Below the pieces are notes generated by a model. The model was not told the origin of the DNA, made no database searches, and saw only the letters and a list, made by a program, of their open reading frames with translations. A DNA stretch of 64,000 nucleotides from Papaver somniferum (taxonomy: Eukaryota > Streptophyta > Magnoliopsida > Ranunculales > Papaveraceae). This document shows positions 43,901 to 57,600 of this stretch, piece after piece. Within the stretch, counting starts at the first letter, position 1. Each line of letters starts with the position of its first letter. Both the position numbers and the translations under genes were made by a program. The stretch covers positions 99,014,117 to 99,078,116 of the forward strand of contig NC_039358.1 in the NCBI RefSeq assembly GCF_003573695.1, written 5' to 3'.

Positions 43901-46131
43901 TATAAAGATACAAGATAACCCCTATAATATTTGATCGATGTCGTAGGCGTTAAAAATAATTACACTTTCTTACTACTCAAAATATATAATGAAGCAAGGG
44001 CAGGAAAGGATCGTTCCCACAGAGAGGTCTTGGGTTGTCGTTTGTTTCGGTTTCCTATAAGTAACAAGGGGGTTTTCTGATTTTTATATACTAAAATAAA
44101 ATAAAAGCAAAACAAAGAAATAAAACACACAATTCAAATATGTGAAAGGATTGGTTAAGGATATCGTTTTCATCCACAAACATGCTTTTCAACAATAACT
44201 AGAATTGATATTTAATCTCAACTTTATTAAAAGTCCTAAGATATCTTGATCGTAAGTATATCCCGCTAATTCCCTGATTTCATCACAACCACATTAAAAG
44301 ATGCATATGTGAATTCTTCCTAAAAAGCAACCTAAAGTGTAAAAGCACAATTAAGTTTAACTCCCTAAAAATATTGAGTTCTATGGAATAAGACCAATCA
44401 AAGCAATCGAACGTGTAAAAGCACTAATCCGATTTAACAAAGGTTATGATCCACTTGTGACTACTAGGATGCATCACTACAATCAATACTCACAATTATG
44501 CTACTTGCAATCAGGAATTATCACTTTTACGTATAATAACCCTAATCTAGCAATAGAGATGAAAACTAATTCAAACGATTCGCGACTCGAATAAACATGC
44601 ATTCAAATCATATAACAATATATGAATCATAAGCAACAAAGTATGGAGACAAAACTAATTCATTGCATAAATATCATGGTTGGGATTCCAACTTATTCCT
44701 TAACCAAAAGAGAGTTATCTAATCATATCAATGGAGTTCATAAACAAGAAGAAGCAATAGAACTATCATGTTCAAACCCTAGAATAAAAGTAGAAGCAAA
44801 GATAAAGATCCATTTGTTGTTGTGTGAATAGGTTTTATATCCTAAGACTTCTAAATCTCGACCAACTCAGTTCCCAGGTCAATTCCATTTCACAGCTCAA
44901 GCCAGCCCAATTCAAGCCTTGGCCCATTCAAAAATATTTACTTTGCCTGTCAGTCTCATGAGACTGACAAGCCATTCATCCCATAACGTCACCAGGATCA
45001 GTCGATCCATAACTCTCCTTCACAGACCCAAGCCAACACCAGTTGCAGCTCTGCCTCAAGCCATTAATCCATACATTCAATTCCTGCAACATTCTCAACA
45101 TCTCAACCATAAAATAGTCACAGCAGCACGATCCATTGCACCATCAGCTCAAGCAACTCAACTCATGGCAGCAGACAAAACCCTGCAGTCTGCATCACCA
45201 CCTGCAAAAGCAACCATCACCGATATCAACTACCACCAGCCATCAGTTCATCTGCACCATTTGTAGCCGCAACCACCACCTATTTTCTTCATGGCAACAG
45301 TCACCACCACATCATCCCAGTTCTTCTAAGCTTACAGACCTGAGCTTCAATGCCAACAAACCCTTGAACACCTTCAGCTCTGCTACACAACCCACCAGAA
45401 CCAGTTCCATTGCAACTGCTATTCCATTCTCTCAGCAGCAACAATACCGTTTCATTGCCTCGGCTCAGTTCCATTTCCTTGCGAAAACGTACCCAAAAGC
45501 ATAACTCCAAACTCATATACCCGACCGCCAAACCTTACATCTGACTCGTACCCCCTTCATGATTCAGTGAAACTTTACGATTCCCATTTTCCGTCGCGAA
45601 ATCCAGTAACCGGAACTAGTACCACCTTCTCTCCATTCTCGTTGCGTTTTCGTACTCTTTCTGTAGCTTGTCTCATAGCAGCATCAACTGAGTCTTGGCT
45701 GCACACAACTTGTCCTTCCTTCTTGCACTGCAGCAACACCAACTTCACTTCAACTATCATATGTTTCATTGTAGACTCAAACACCGCCAGTACCTGCTGC
45801 TCAGTTCCACATGCTCATCACTGCATTATCCTTGGCTACAACCACCACCAATTTCATCTTGAACTCATTTTCCTGTAATAGCAACCAACATTTCTATTTC
45901 ATTCTCGGCTACAGTCTCGCATACTTTCAACCAACACTTGCTCTTGATTTTTCATGGTACCAAGAGCCAGAACGATCTCTCGGAAACCCTAGTCTCAAAA
46001 TTTTCTTTTTTTCAAAACCCTAGCATGCTCTTCTTTTCTTTCTTTCTTTCTTCTTCTTCTTCTTCTTCTTCTTCGTCTTCTATTTCACCATGTCAACTGC
46101 TTAAACTCAAGACTCCTCTACCATTTCAATC
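43901..46131 (+). repeat. Third long LTR-like element, left part (Tat/Ogre-like)
   Basis: It contains GGATCGTTCCCACAGAGAGG (about 44006-44025), the counterpart of the CCACAGAGA block in LTR1, then about 2 kb of low-coding DNA with GGCCCA words. It is interrupted by the copia element and resumes at about 50806. ORFs at 44919-45531 on both strands are Ser/His/Gln-rich composition ORFs. Exact ends are uncertain; CCTAT at 43911-43915 and about 51533-51537 could be a target duplication, but the ends are not TG...CA. Confidence 0.4.
44945..44966. repeat. 22-base perfect palindrome
   Basis: CTGTCAGTCTCATGAGACTG with its following bases is self-complementary around CATG. A diverged counterpart, CTGTCAGTTTCACGGAACCG, lies at about 51270-51290 in the right part of the same element. 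Confidence 0.75.
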
Positions 46132-49100
46132 ATGTCACACACAGGATCTCTAACTCTTTCTGCCTCTCAATCAATCAGTGTTGGTTCTTTCATGACCTCA
46201 TCGTTTCTCCCTTCTTCAACCAAAATAGTTCTCTTAGACAGAACAAATTATCTTCTCTGGGAATCTCAAATAACACCCATTCTGAAATCTCACCGTCTTT
46301 ATAAGTATCTTGATGATTCATATGAAATACCAGCTCCAGAACTTGTTGACAAAGTAACTTAAGAGAAGACTCCTAATCCAGCGTATGAAGAATGGGAAGT
46401 CATCGACCAAACCATCATGTCTTGGATCAACTGTTCTCTAACTGAACCTATGAAATCTGAATGTGCTCGACGAGGCAATTATCGTGCAGTATGGAAATAT
46501 CTTCGCTCTACCTATGCTACCATCAATCCATCCAGAATTCTACAACTCAAAACAAACTTATCAACCATTCAAAAAGGTAATTCTTCTATTTCTGAGTATA
46601 TTCTCAAGATCAAGGAAATCTATGACTCCTTAGCTGATGTTCTACAACCTGTATCTGATCTTGAACTTGTATCCACAACCTTACATGGATTGGGTGCTGA
46701 TTGGACAAGTATTTACACGGCTGTTATTGCTCGCACCTCTCTACCAAATTTTACCGAACTTCATGCTCTTCTTCTTCATCATGAGTCTCATCTACAATAT
46801 CTTCAAAGTCTCCAGACTTCGACATCTGACTTGCAAAACTCGGCTGTCTTCTTTGCTGGTTCTCCATCTACTGGTCGTGGTCAACCTTCAAATCGTAGTC
46901 GTGGCTCCTCTAATGGTCGTGGAAATTGGAACACTCCTCGTAATGGTCGTGGCAGTGCAAAGTGGAATAATAATATTCGTCCAAATTGGACCAATGGTCG
47001 TGGAAACTGGAATAATGGTGGTTGGAACAATGGTAACTTCAACAAAAACTGGTCCAGTTCTCGTGGTCGTGGAAACAATGGTGCTTCTCCATTCAACAAT
47101 AACTACTCTAATGGTCCTATTGGTCGTTCTTATGGAACTGGTCGTGGATACAATTCTCCCTCAATACTTCGTCCACCACCCTCATCTGTTGTGTGCCAAT
47201 GGTGTGGCAATGCGGGTCATACAGCTCAAACTTGCAATCGCCTTATGCAAGCTCAGACCATTGAATTACATCAAACTTTTTCAGCAATGCAACTGCAGTC
47301 CATGCCGTATGAGAATCACTGGTTTGCTGACACTGCAGCTTCTGCGCACATGACTTCTGATGCCTCTCAGATGACCAATCGTACTGATTATAACGGTAAT
47401 GATAAAGTCCTTGTAGGAAATGGTCGACTTTTTCCTATTGCAGGGACTGGTGATATCACCATATCTTCTCCATCATCTCAGATATTACTGAAAAATGCTC
47501 TTCATGTGCGTTCAATTGCCAAAAATTTAGTCTCTGTTGGACAACTCACTCGTGATTTGACAAATTTGGCTTTTGTATTCAGGATCGACGAACGGGAACT
47601 CATCTGTACAAGGGCAAGATTTAAGATGACATGTATCCCATTGTACACAGCATTCATCATTCTCCTTAGTCACCCACCTCATCAGCTTTTTCTGCCATTA
47701 CAATTGGGGTTCGTACCAGTCCAGCAGTATGGCATTTTCCTCTTGGTCATCCTAATAATCATGTTTTTCAGTCTCTTAAGTCTAGTCAATCTTTGTCTTT
47801 TACGTCTGGTATTTCCCCTTTTCAATCTATTTGTGCTAGTTGTGTAGGTGCTAAGCACCATCGTCTTCCTTTTCTATCCAGAACTACTTATTCTAATAAA
47901 ATTGGTGCTTTTATTCACTCGGATTTATGGGGTCCTACACCTTTCTCATCCAACTGTGGCTTTCGTTATTTTCTATTGTTTGTTGATGAATGTTCTCGTT
48001 TTACCTGGCTATATTTCTTATCTGATAAAACTCAAGTGTTTCGATGTTTTTTGGACTTCAAAGCTATGATTGAAAAACAATTTTCCACATCCATTCTTGT
48101 TTTGCAATCTGATGGGGGTACTGAGTATGCTAATCCCCTAAAATCTTATTTGGTTGCTAATGACATTCAAAGCCGATCTTCTTGTCCTAGCACGCCACAA
48201 CAAAATGGCCTTGCTGAACGGAAAGTACGCCACATTACTGAAACTGGTCGTGCTCTTATGCTTCAAAGTGGTTTACCGGAGTGTGTTTTGGGCTGAATTT
48301 TTTGCCACTGCTGTCTACCTAATTAATCGTCTTCCCACTCCTGTTTTATCAAATACCACTCCTTACTTTGCTGTGCATAATAGAGCTCCAGACTATGATT
48401 TTCTTAAAGCCTTTGGTTGTCGTTGTTATCTTCTCTTATCTCATTTCCGTCAACACAAGTTGCAGCCAAAAACACTTCCTTGTGTGTTTATAGGTTACAA
48501 TGACAAACATAAGGGCTACAAATGCTTAGAAGTGTCCAGTAATCGTGTCTACATATCTCGACACGTAATTTTTGATGAGTTTGTCTTTCCATATCCCATT
48601 GATGCCGGTGTTAAACTCAACATTTCATCTCCTGCTCCAGCTACGCGCACTCTGTTAAGCTGGCCAAATACAGTTACAACTTCCCATCTTTCTCCAGCTC
48701 CGCATCTAGCACATCCCATCTCCACTCCTGCGTTTTCTACTCCTCTAGTTTCACTAACTTCTACATTATCTACTCCATCTTCTCATATGCCTTCTTCGCA
48801 AACTGATACATCTTCTTCTATTCCTACTTCTCCTACTACACCTGCGTCCTCTCAAAATTCTAGTGAGCCATTATTATCATCTACTAGGTTATCATTTTCT
48901 GCTGATCCACCCTCTCCATCTTCTTCTCCAACTTCTGTGTCTTCTGAATCATCTTCTTCGAACTTTCCTACTGTACAGGAGCCACCTCAGTCGACCACAA
49001 GTGTGCATCCTATGATTACCAGACTTAATGATCATACTATTCAACCTAGAAGCTTTAAATGTTGTTTTTCTACTCGGTATCCAATATTACACAGTTTTGC

Positions 49101-50664
49101 AGCTGAGTATCATTCTCTACCTACAGAACCATCATGTTTTACTATTGCCTCCAAGTCTCCAGAATGGTGGGCAGCAATGCTTGAGGAAATTAACGCGTTA
49201 CTCCATAATGGCACATGGTCTCTTGTTCCTCGTCGCCAAGGTATGAGTATTATTGGTTGCAAATGGGTCTATAGAGTAAAACAGAAATTTGATGGTTCAC
49301 TTGATCGACGCAAAGCTCGCTTGGTTGCTAAAGGGTACTCTCAACAACATGGGATTGATTATGATGAAATGTTTAGTCCAGTAGTAAAACCCGTGACTAT
49401 CCGCTTGGTTCTCAGTTTGGCAGTCTCATCATCTTGGCCTATTAAGCAATTGGATGTTAAAAATGCTTTCGTCCATGGGTCTCTTGATCAAGAAGTCTAT
49501 ATGGAAAAACCTCAAGGATTTGTGGATCCTCGTTTTCCTGATCATGTTTGTTTGTTACACAAGGCGTTGTACGGTTTGAAACAAGCCCCTCATGCTTGGT
49601 TTCATTTTTTTTGCTTCATTCCTTACAGAACTTGGGTTTAAATCCTCACAATCTGATCATTCTATGTTTGTTCGAAAGTCAGGTACGGGCATTATTATTC
49701 TCATTCTCTATGTGGACGATATTATTTTAACTGGTAGTGACACTCAAGGTATTCAATCTCTACTTCCAACACTTCAAACTCAGTTTGCTATGACTGATGT
49801 GGGTGACTTAAACTACTTTCTTGGTTTGGAAGCCACCAGAACTTCTTATGGTCTTGTTCTTACCCAAAAAAAATACACTTTGGATCTTTTGAAACGTGTT
49901 GATCTTGCTGAATCCAAACCTGTATCTACTCCTGTGGCTCCTCGCTCTAAGATCACATCTGCTGATGGTGTTTTATTTCCTGACATCACTTTGTATCGCA
50001 GTTTAGTTGGTGGTTTACAATATTTGAGCATGACACGCCATGACATTACCTATGTTGTTAATCAAGTTAGTCAGTTTATGCACAGGCCAACTCATCATCA
50101 CTTTATGGCATCTAAACGGATTCTTCGTTATCTCAAAGGTACTTTAGGTCATGACATTTGCTTTTGGCGCGATTCTTCTATGCAACTAACAACATACTCT
50201 GATGCTGATTGGGGTGGTGATCCTGATACTTCTCGCTCCACCACCGGCCACTGTGTGTTTTTATGCAGAAATCTTATCTCTTGGGGTTCCAAGAAGCAAC
50301 CGTCTGTTTCTACTAGTAGTACCGAAGCTGAGTATCGTACCTTATCATCTACTTCAGTTGAACTTATTTGGATTGAGTACCTACTGCATGATCTTGGTGT
50401 CTCTCTGTCACATGCTCTTCTTATATACTGTGATAACACCGGTGCTACATATCTAGCTCTCAATCCGATACAACATTATCGTTCTAAACATATACAGATT
50501 CATTATCATTTTGTCCGTGAAAGAATATATTCTGGGTCTTTGCAACTGCTCTACATCTCTACTGAACATCAACTGAGGATCTATTCACGAAAGCCTTGTC
50601 GACTGCAAGGTTTAATTTTTTATGTAGCAAGCTTTCACGTTGTTTTCCACCGTGTACATCTTGA
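46132..50664 (+). pseudogene. gag-pol: Ty1/copia (RE1-like) gag-pol pseudogene
   Basis: In order: gag of the UBN2 type, Gly/Asn/Arg-rich repeats (about 46870-47160), zinc knuckle CQWCGNAGHTAQTC, protease (FADTAASAHMT), integrase zinc and core (SDLWGP, LQSDGGTEY, NGLAERK: D, D and E kept), RT (YVDDIILTG near 49710) and RNase H (SDADWGGDPDTSRSTTG). Breaks: stop TAA at 46360-46362, frameshift near 47580 followed by a stop, frameshift near 48275, a frameshift at a T8 run near 49605 and one near 50572. Translation would end at TGA 50662-50664, overlapping the PPT. Active-site motifs are intact, so decay is fairly recent. The order PR-INT-RT-RH defines copia; the RE1/Retrofit (Ale) placement is by motif style. 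Confidence 0.92.
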
Positions 50665-50669
50665 GGGGG

Positions 50670-50805
50670 TGTATAGAATATATGTCCATATAACATCCGT
50701 ATATAAGTCCATGTATATGTTGGATCCATGTATTAGAGTCCATTGTAACTTATATCTATATATCTTAATATAAATACATGCCTCAATAACCTAAGATGGT
50801 TAACA
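50670..50805 (+). repeat. 3' LTR of the copia element (minimum extent)
   Basis: The PPT GAGGGGG (50663-50669) is followed by TGTATAGAATATATGTCC. An ACA end at 50805 is possible (GATGGTTAACA). But a TATA-like ATATAAATAC near 50769 would leave only about 40 bases of R-U5, so the LTR may run further. No matching LTR or PBS was found upstream of gag. Confidence 0.5.
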
Positions 50806-51540
50806 GAGAGCTTCCATAATTTTTCAATCTAAGTTCCATCTCCATCTCTTCTGAGCTTCAAGACTACAACAGTATCTCAACCTTCACTTCCATTCACTGC
50901 TCCATAACCAACAACAGAAACCCAATTCCTTCTCAAATCAGTAGCAGCACCATCTTCTTTCTCAATCATCTCCCGAGTCTCATCAAACCCTAAATTTTTT
51001 CTTCTCAAACTCAGAATTTTTTTTTCTTCTTCATCCTTCCAGCTGAGCTTAAATTCACATCCTCATCTCCTTGAATTCGGTCCAGATGCTTACCATTGCC
51101 ACCAATTTCTCAGACAACAGCCACACCATTTTATCTCTCTGAATTTCAGGTGGAGTAAAAGAAAGCTAAGAAGAAATAAATCTTCTCTGAAATTTAACTT
51201 TTGTGTAGGAGTAAAGATTGATATAGGCACCCCACTGACTTGGATAAGGGTTTCCCAGATTTCATTGGGTCTGTCAGTTTCACGGAACCGACAACATATT
51301 CACTTCCTTGATGCGCATATTTTTAGCCGACTCCAAGTATCACTCGCCTATGAATTGATCTTTTGTGCCCTTTAAGCTCCAAATGGATGTTTTCTCCTTC
51401 TTTTGCTCATAATGTCTCCAAAGTGCCTAATAACTCAAAATCAAACATAAGATACATAATTTACAAGAAAAGTAGAAAAGAAAGCATAAACAATAGATAA
51501 ATATCAAGGTGTTTATCACACCTATCAATATTCCACAGCC
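50806..51540 (+). repeat. Third long LTR-like element, right part
   Basis: It continues the element cut by the copia insertion and ends near GGTGTTTATCACACC. The last 150 bases (AAAGTGCC..ACAAGAAAAG..) recall the A-rich end of LTR1. After it the Sirevirus-like sequence resumes (AGAACTCTCCCCC at 51580). Confidence 0.4.
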
Positions 51541-53084
51541 GCACTCCCGACAAAGATTTGGCAATCAACCATAAGTTCAATTTAGAACTCTCCCCCATAA
51601 AATGTCATTCCCGAAAGAACAATAAGAGAGACCTTACTTTCACAAGAAAAGAAGGATTTAAAATGTATGTTCATTTAGGTTTGTGTAACCGTACCTAAAC
51701 GTGTACACCTAGTTGGTTCAACAGTAGTTAACCAATGCTTATCCATATGAGCACTTTCATATCAACCTTATTCATCTTCACCATAACTAGTTCAAATACT
51801 CAAAAGAACTAGTTAGAGAGTTGTTCAATTGCTTAGATCTCATAGAAATGTATAAGACACAATCGAAGCAAAAAAGATTTTGATTCACTCGAATCAATTC
51901 ATGAACATTATAGCCACGGTTTGCAAAAATTGCATTTCTTAGTTTATATATGTCTTAGTTCACGAATAAACCGTTTTAAGAAAATAACTCACTCAAGTAT
52001 GCATACCGGTACGCATACTTAAGTACCCGTATTGAGTTTGTTTTCAGTTCACAAACTCCAGCAGAAATTCACGGGATGTGAACTTCCGGCAGTATGTGTA
52101 CGAGTACGGGGACTTAGCTTCCGGACATCCTGAACCAGTAAAGTACGCATACTTTAGTTCAAGGATTTCGGACTTACACAAGTATGAGTTCACATACAAT
52201 ATTTATATCCATTCAAGGCTATATATTCTAAACTCTCATTTCAATCATTGAAACATTCTTATAGGATGTTAAATAGAGGTTATTCACATGCTATTTTTCA
52301 TCAAAGCGATTTTTAAGATATTGAAATAATCAACATGACTTTCGTCACTTGTAAAGATGAACTTGGCCAAAGCGAAAGCTTACCAACATATATTTTGAGA
52401 AATAGATAAGCGAGATGAACTCGACTCGAAATAGCAAATGTGTATAATCGAAGTCTATATAGCAATACGACTTTTGTCTCAAGATAGGAGATAGAGTAGA
52501 TAGACTTTTGAGTGATAGATAATTTCAAATCTCCACATACCTTTTTGTCGATGAAGATCCACTAGTTCCTTGAGTAGTTCTTCGTCTTTGTATGATGACC
52601 GTTGTTTTAAGCCGCTACAGACAGCCTACTACAAACTAACTTCGGTCTGGACCGTAGTTGAACCCCAATCAATCTCACACTGATCCAAGGTACAGTTGCG
52701 CTCCTTTACGTCTCTGATCCCAGTAGGATACTACGCATTTGATTCCATTAGCTGATCTCACCCACAACTAAGAGTTGCTACGACCCAAAGTCGAAGACGT
52801 TAACAAACAAATCTGTATCACACAGAAAAGTCTACAGGAATAGATAAATCTATCTCCCACGGATATACCTACGAGTTTTGTTCCGTATGTTGATAAATCA
52901 AGGTGAACATGAACCAATTGATATACCAGACTTATATTCCTGAAGAACAACCTAGAAATATCAATCACCTCACAATAATCTTAATCGACTAGCGAAACAA
53001 GATATAGTGGAATCACAAACGATGAGACGAAGATGTTTGTGACTACTTTTCTATCTTGTTTATCGGAGAAATTAATCTCAAGCC
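51541..53084 (-). repeat. Circularly permuted Sirevirus-like LTR copy, part 1
   Basis: Positions 51662-52600 match 42238-43165 of LTR B. From 52607 onward the match jumps back to about 41388 and runs to 41866. Relative to LTR B the two halves are in swapped order but the same orientation. The LINE interrupts it at 53085. ORFs at 52313-52528 and 52768-52968 parallel ORFs in LTR B and are non-coding. Confidence 0.75.
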
Positions 53085-53347
53085 TATCGAAGATGAATAA
53101 TTTAACTAGTTCTTTTGAGTACTTCTATAGAGCTCTGCGAATCGGCGACGACTCGGCGACAAAAATCGGTAACAACTCGTTTATTAAATTCGTGGAATTC
53201 TCGGATTCTGATCTGACTTCCGTATAAATTCAGGTGATTTTCCATTAAATCAAATGATTGGTGTTCAATTTAAAGGTCTTTACTCCTCTTATTATGTCTG
53301 AAAATTTAAATTCTATTGGATTTGGTTTTCGATCTACTTAAAAAAAA

Positions 53348-54608
53348 TTGAGTTCTGATTTTGCGTCTTCATCAATGAATTCTGAGGATCCTCCTTCTAT
53401 GTTTATACCTGATGAGGTTATTGAAGAAAGTTTAAATGAATGGAAATTTAGCTTGATTGGTAGACTCGATTTTGTTAAATTGAAGATGAATATTGCAGCT
53501 AACTCGTTAAAACAACAATGGGCTATTAAGGGATCTCTGCAATTTATTCCTCTGGGAAAAGGTTTTTTTATCATCAAGTTAGATAATGAAGAAGATAGAA
53601 AACTTATTTGGCAGGGTCTATGGATGGTGGAAGAACAAACTCTGAAACTCCGCCTATGGGAACCTAATTTTAATCTCGAATCACAGAAAACCTCTTCAGC
53701 CTTTGTATGGGTCACATTTCCTGGTTTAAGCATTGAATATTGGAAAGAAAATATTCTTCTACAGATGGGTAATAGATTGGGGAGATCTATCAAGGTAGAT
53801 GAAGTCATTTTAAAGAGAGAAATTGGATATTATGCCAGTGTTTTAGTTGAAGTTGACTTTGCAAAGTATATTCCAAGCAAAGTGGTTGTAGAATACAAGT
53901 ATGGGAAATTTGAGCAAGCAATTCAAATTTTGAAGAAACCTAAATTTTGTAATCACTGTTCAATAGTGGGTCACTTAACTGCTGAATGCAGAGTCAAAAG
54001 AAGTGAAAATTCTGAAAAACAAGATGAAGTTATGATTGAGAAGCCAAAGAAACAATGGAGGAGAAAGACTGTTCAAAATCAAAATAGGTTTGATATATGT
54101 TTTCCTCAATCTGAGAAGGAAGTAGAACATATAATTGATCATATTGAGGATCACATCTTAAGTGCTAATGATGCAGTTGATGCAGTAATTCCTCCTATTC
54201 AAGGGGATATATCATCAGGAAGATTTCATATTCTACAAAACCAGACTGAGGAATTCAGGGGTTCAATTGATTCACATGAAGAGTTTCCAAACCTTTCAGT
54301 GGATAAAATAATTACAATGGTTTCAAGTGCTCCACCAATAAAAAATGTGGTAAACATTCAACCTCCTATTGGACCTCCAGCAATACAACTTCATAATGTT
54401 GCTTCAACTGTTAATTCAAAAGAAGATGAAGACTGTGTTCATGAGAAGCATACTAATTCTGCTTCATTCTAATAATTCTAATGCAACTACTTCTGGTTCT
54501 AAGAATGGAGATGATTTTATTCAAGTAAGACCAAAAGTTGGAAAAAAGCCAAATGTGACAACAAGAACTCAAGCTGCCAACTTAAATGCAAATTTTAGTA
54601 AAAATTGA
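53348..54608 (+). pseudogene. LINE ORF1 (DUF4283 and CCHC zinc knuckle)
   Basis: ORF1 of plant L1 elements encodes the RNA-binding partner of the retrotransposition complex. The frame from 53348 carries the DUF4283 region (about residues 30-150, with WAIKGSLQFIPLGKGFFIIK and WVTFPGL) and a zf-CCHC_4 knuckle CNHCSIVGHLTAEC (about 204-217). It stops at 54472, but the matching tail continues in the next frame to 54608 (NNSNATTSGSKNGDDFIQVR), so a frameshift lies at about 54430-54470. It is followed about 40 bases later by ORF2. Confidence 0.88.
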
Positions 54609-54649
54609 CAAGGTAAGAGAGGCACCTTATCTTCTCATCCTCCTTCTAA

Positions 54650-57600
54650 ATGAAAGTCCTACATTGTAACTTAAGGGGCCCGAGGAGAACAAAGGCCAAA
54701 GACAAATTAAGAAACATTGTTAAAAAAATTATCCTTCTTTAGTTATTTTGAACCAAAAGTATGGGCTTCTTCAGAATTCTTCAAAAAACTAAGGCTCCAA
54801 GGTGTTCATTATAATCTTATTCATAATTCTTGTGATGGAAATAAAGGAAATATTTGGATTCTATGGAGCTCTTCAATAAATACTCCAAATATTTTATCAA
54901 GTACTAAACAAGCAATAACAGTGGAAGTAGGTGATGCTGTAATTACTGGTGTTCATGCTGCCACACTCACAATAAACAGAAGAGAACTATGGAAAGAAAT
55001 GGAGAGTGTAAGCACCATAAATAAACCATGGCTTGTCATTGCTGATTTCAACACAATAACTAGTGTAGAAGAAAAAAAAGGAGGTCTCAGTCCTCTGAAA
55101 ATATCCATGAGAGAATTCAATGAATGTTTGAATGATTGTGGACTCATTCAAGCTCCAAAATCTGGTTTGGAGTTCTCTTGGTGCAATAACAGAGCAGGAA
55201 AAAAAAGAATTCTTTGCAATCTAGATAGAGCAGTTTTTAATGATAAATGGCTGGAATTATATCCTAGTTGGGGTTACAAAGTTGGAGTAAGAAGCATCTC
55301 AGATCATGGAATACTTTATGGAGCAAATGTTGATATTCCAAAGCCTAAGAATATTCCTTTTAGAGCTTTAAAGGTTTGAAAATCTCATCCTGACTTCTTG
55401 CATCAAATTCAAGCTTCTTGGAATACAATGATTAGAGAGAATCCAATTTTTATCTTCATGAGTAAATTAAAAATCTTAAAGAAAGAGATACAGTTGTGGA
55501 ACTGGAACACTTTGGGGATGTCACAAAAAAATTGAAGCAAGCTGAGGAACAAGTATTGCAAGCTACATTGTTGTCTGACAAAAATCCTGAGAATACAGTT
55601 CTTTTGAATAATGTAGTTACAGCAAGAGGGAAGCAGGAGATTCTTATTGAGCAACAAAAAGAAATAAACCAACAGAAATCAAGAGTTAAGTGGTTGAAAG
55701 AAGGTGCTTCAAATTCAAATTTCTTTCATATAAATATGAAACTAAGACAAACTCAGAATGCAATAGTTGAACTGGAAGATGAAAATGGGAATATAGTAGT
55801 TGATCTACAGAAGATTGTTGATATTCTTATCAACCATTTTGAAGAGAAATTTAAATTTCAAGAGGTAAGATATAACCAAGATTTTTTTCAAGACATACCA
55901 CAACTAGTGAGTGAAGAAGAAAATATGTTCTTAGATGCTATTACATCTGATGAAGAAGTGAAAAAAGCAGTATTTGATCTTGATCCAGATAGTGCCCCTG
56001 GACCAGATGGTTTTGCAGGGTGGTTTTATAGATATGCTTAGAAAATAATGGGAAATGACTTAACAAAAGCTATCCAGTATTGCTGGAGAGGAGGTTTCAT
56101 ACCACAAGGATTCAATGCAATTTTTTTATTACTTCTTCCAAAAGTCAAGAATGCAAAGAAAGCTGGTCAGTTTAGACCAATTGGTTTAATGAACTTCAGT
56201 TTTAAAGTAATTACAAAGATTATATCCTCAAGATTTGGAAGTTTAATACAAAAAATAGTATCACCTCAACAAGGAGCATTCATAAAAGGTAGAAACATAC
56301 AAGAACAAATTGTTCTTGCTTCAGAATTGGTAAATGAACTTGAAATTAAAAGCAGAGGTGGAAACTTGGGCATAAAGTTGGACATATCTCAAGCTTATGA
56401 TTCACTCAGTTGGGAGTTCTTATTTCATGTAAATGAGGAAGTTTGGTTTTTCAGAAAAAGGAATCTCTTGGCTTCATATTTTGCTGAAATCTGCAAGAAT
56501 ATCAGTTCCGTTGAATGGTGGACTTGTGGGGTACTTTCAAGTAGGGATGGGACTCAGGCAAGGTGACCCTTTATCACCTCTCCTATTTGTAATAGCTGAA
56601 AACTTACTGAGCAGAGCAATATCAAGAATGATTCAGTCAAGACAACTTCAACCTATGATTTCAAGAAATGGTATACAACCATTCCCATATTTTTTTTGCA
56701 GATGACATTTTTTTGTTCTGCAATGGTGACAGGAGAAATGTTAAAAAACTAGCTGCACTTCTCAAAGATTATCAAGCTGCACCAGGACAAATATTCAATC
56801 TTGCAAAAAGCAAATGTTTTATTGGTGGAACTAGTGATCTAAGAAAGCAACAAATAGCTGATGAATGCAGAATGCCTCTTTCTACTTTTCCATACAAGTA
56901 CTTAGGTGTTATGCTCACACCTGGAAGAATCAAATCTCAACATGTTTGGAATTGTGTAGAACAAATACAAGCAAGCTTAACTGGATGGATGGGTAAGCTA
57001 TTATCATTTCAAGAAAGACTGATATTGGTAAAACATGTGCTCTGTAGTATTCCCATCTACAGTATGTCAGTATATAAATGGCCTCAAAGAGTTTTAAAGG
57101 AATGTGAACAAATTATTAAAAAATTTCTATGGCCAGGAGACCCTGCAAAAAGAAAGAGTATTACATTAAAATGGGACAAGGTATGTTCTCCATTTGAAGA
57201 AGGTGGTCTTGGTCAGAGAAGATTGGAAATCATGAATAAAGCACTCTTTATGAAGCCTTGGTGGAAAATGATGAATAGTAAAGAAGAATGGGCAAGATAT
57301 TTTCAAGAAAAATTCTTAACCAAGAATGGTGAGTGGATTGGGTATCATAAAAAATCCTCTATACTTCCAGGTTTGAAATGGATTTCAGAAGATGTGAAGA
57401 ACTTCACAAGATGGATAGTGGGTAATGGTGGAAATATTTCAGTCTGGAATGATACATGGATAAAAGAAAAACCATTGGGTGAATTATATCCAGAAAATAT
57501 ATATCTTAATCAATTCCCAAATATGAAATTTGCAAATTTAATAATTGATGGAGAATGGGTTATGCCTACAGAATTACTGGAAATGGTATCAGTTAATGAG

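Noticed and set aside
46637..47353. 238-codon ORF in the copia gag region
   Set aside because: Shifted frame of the gag/zinc-knuckle coding sequence; hydrophobic Val/Leu-rich translation is an artefact.
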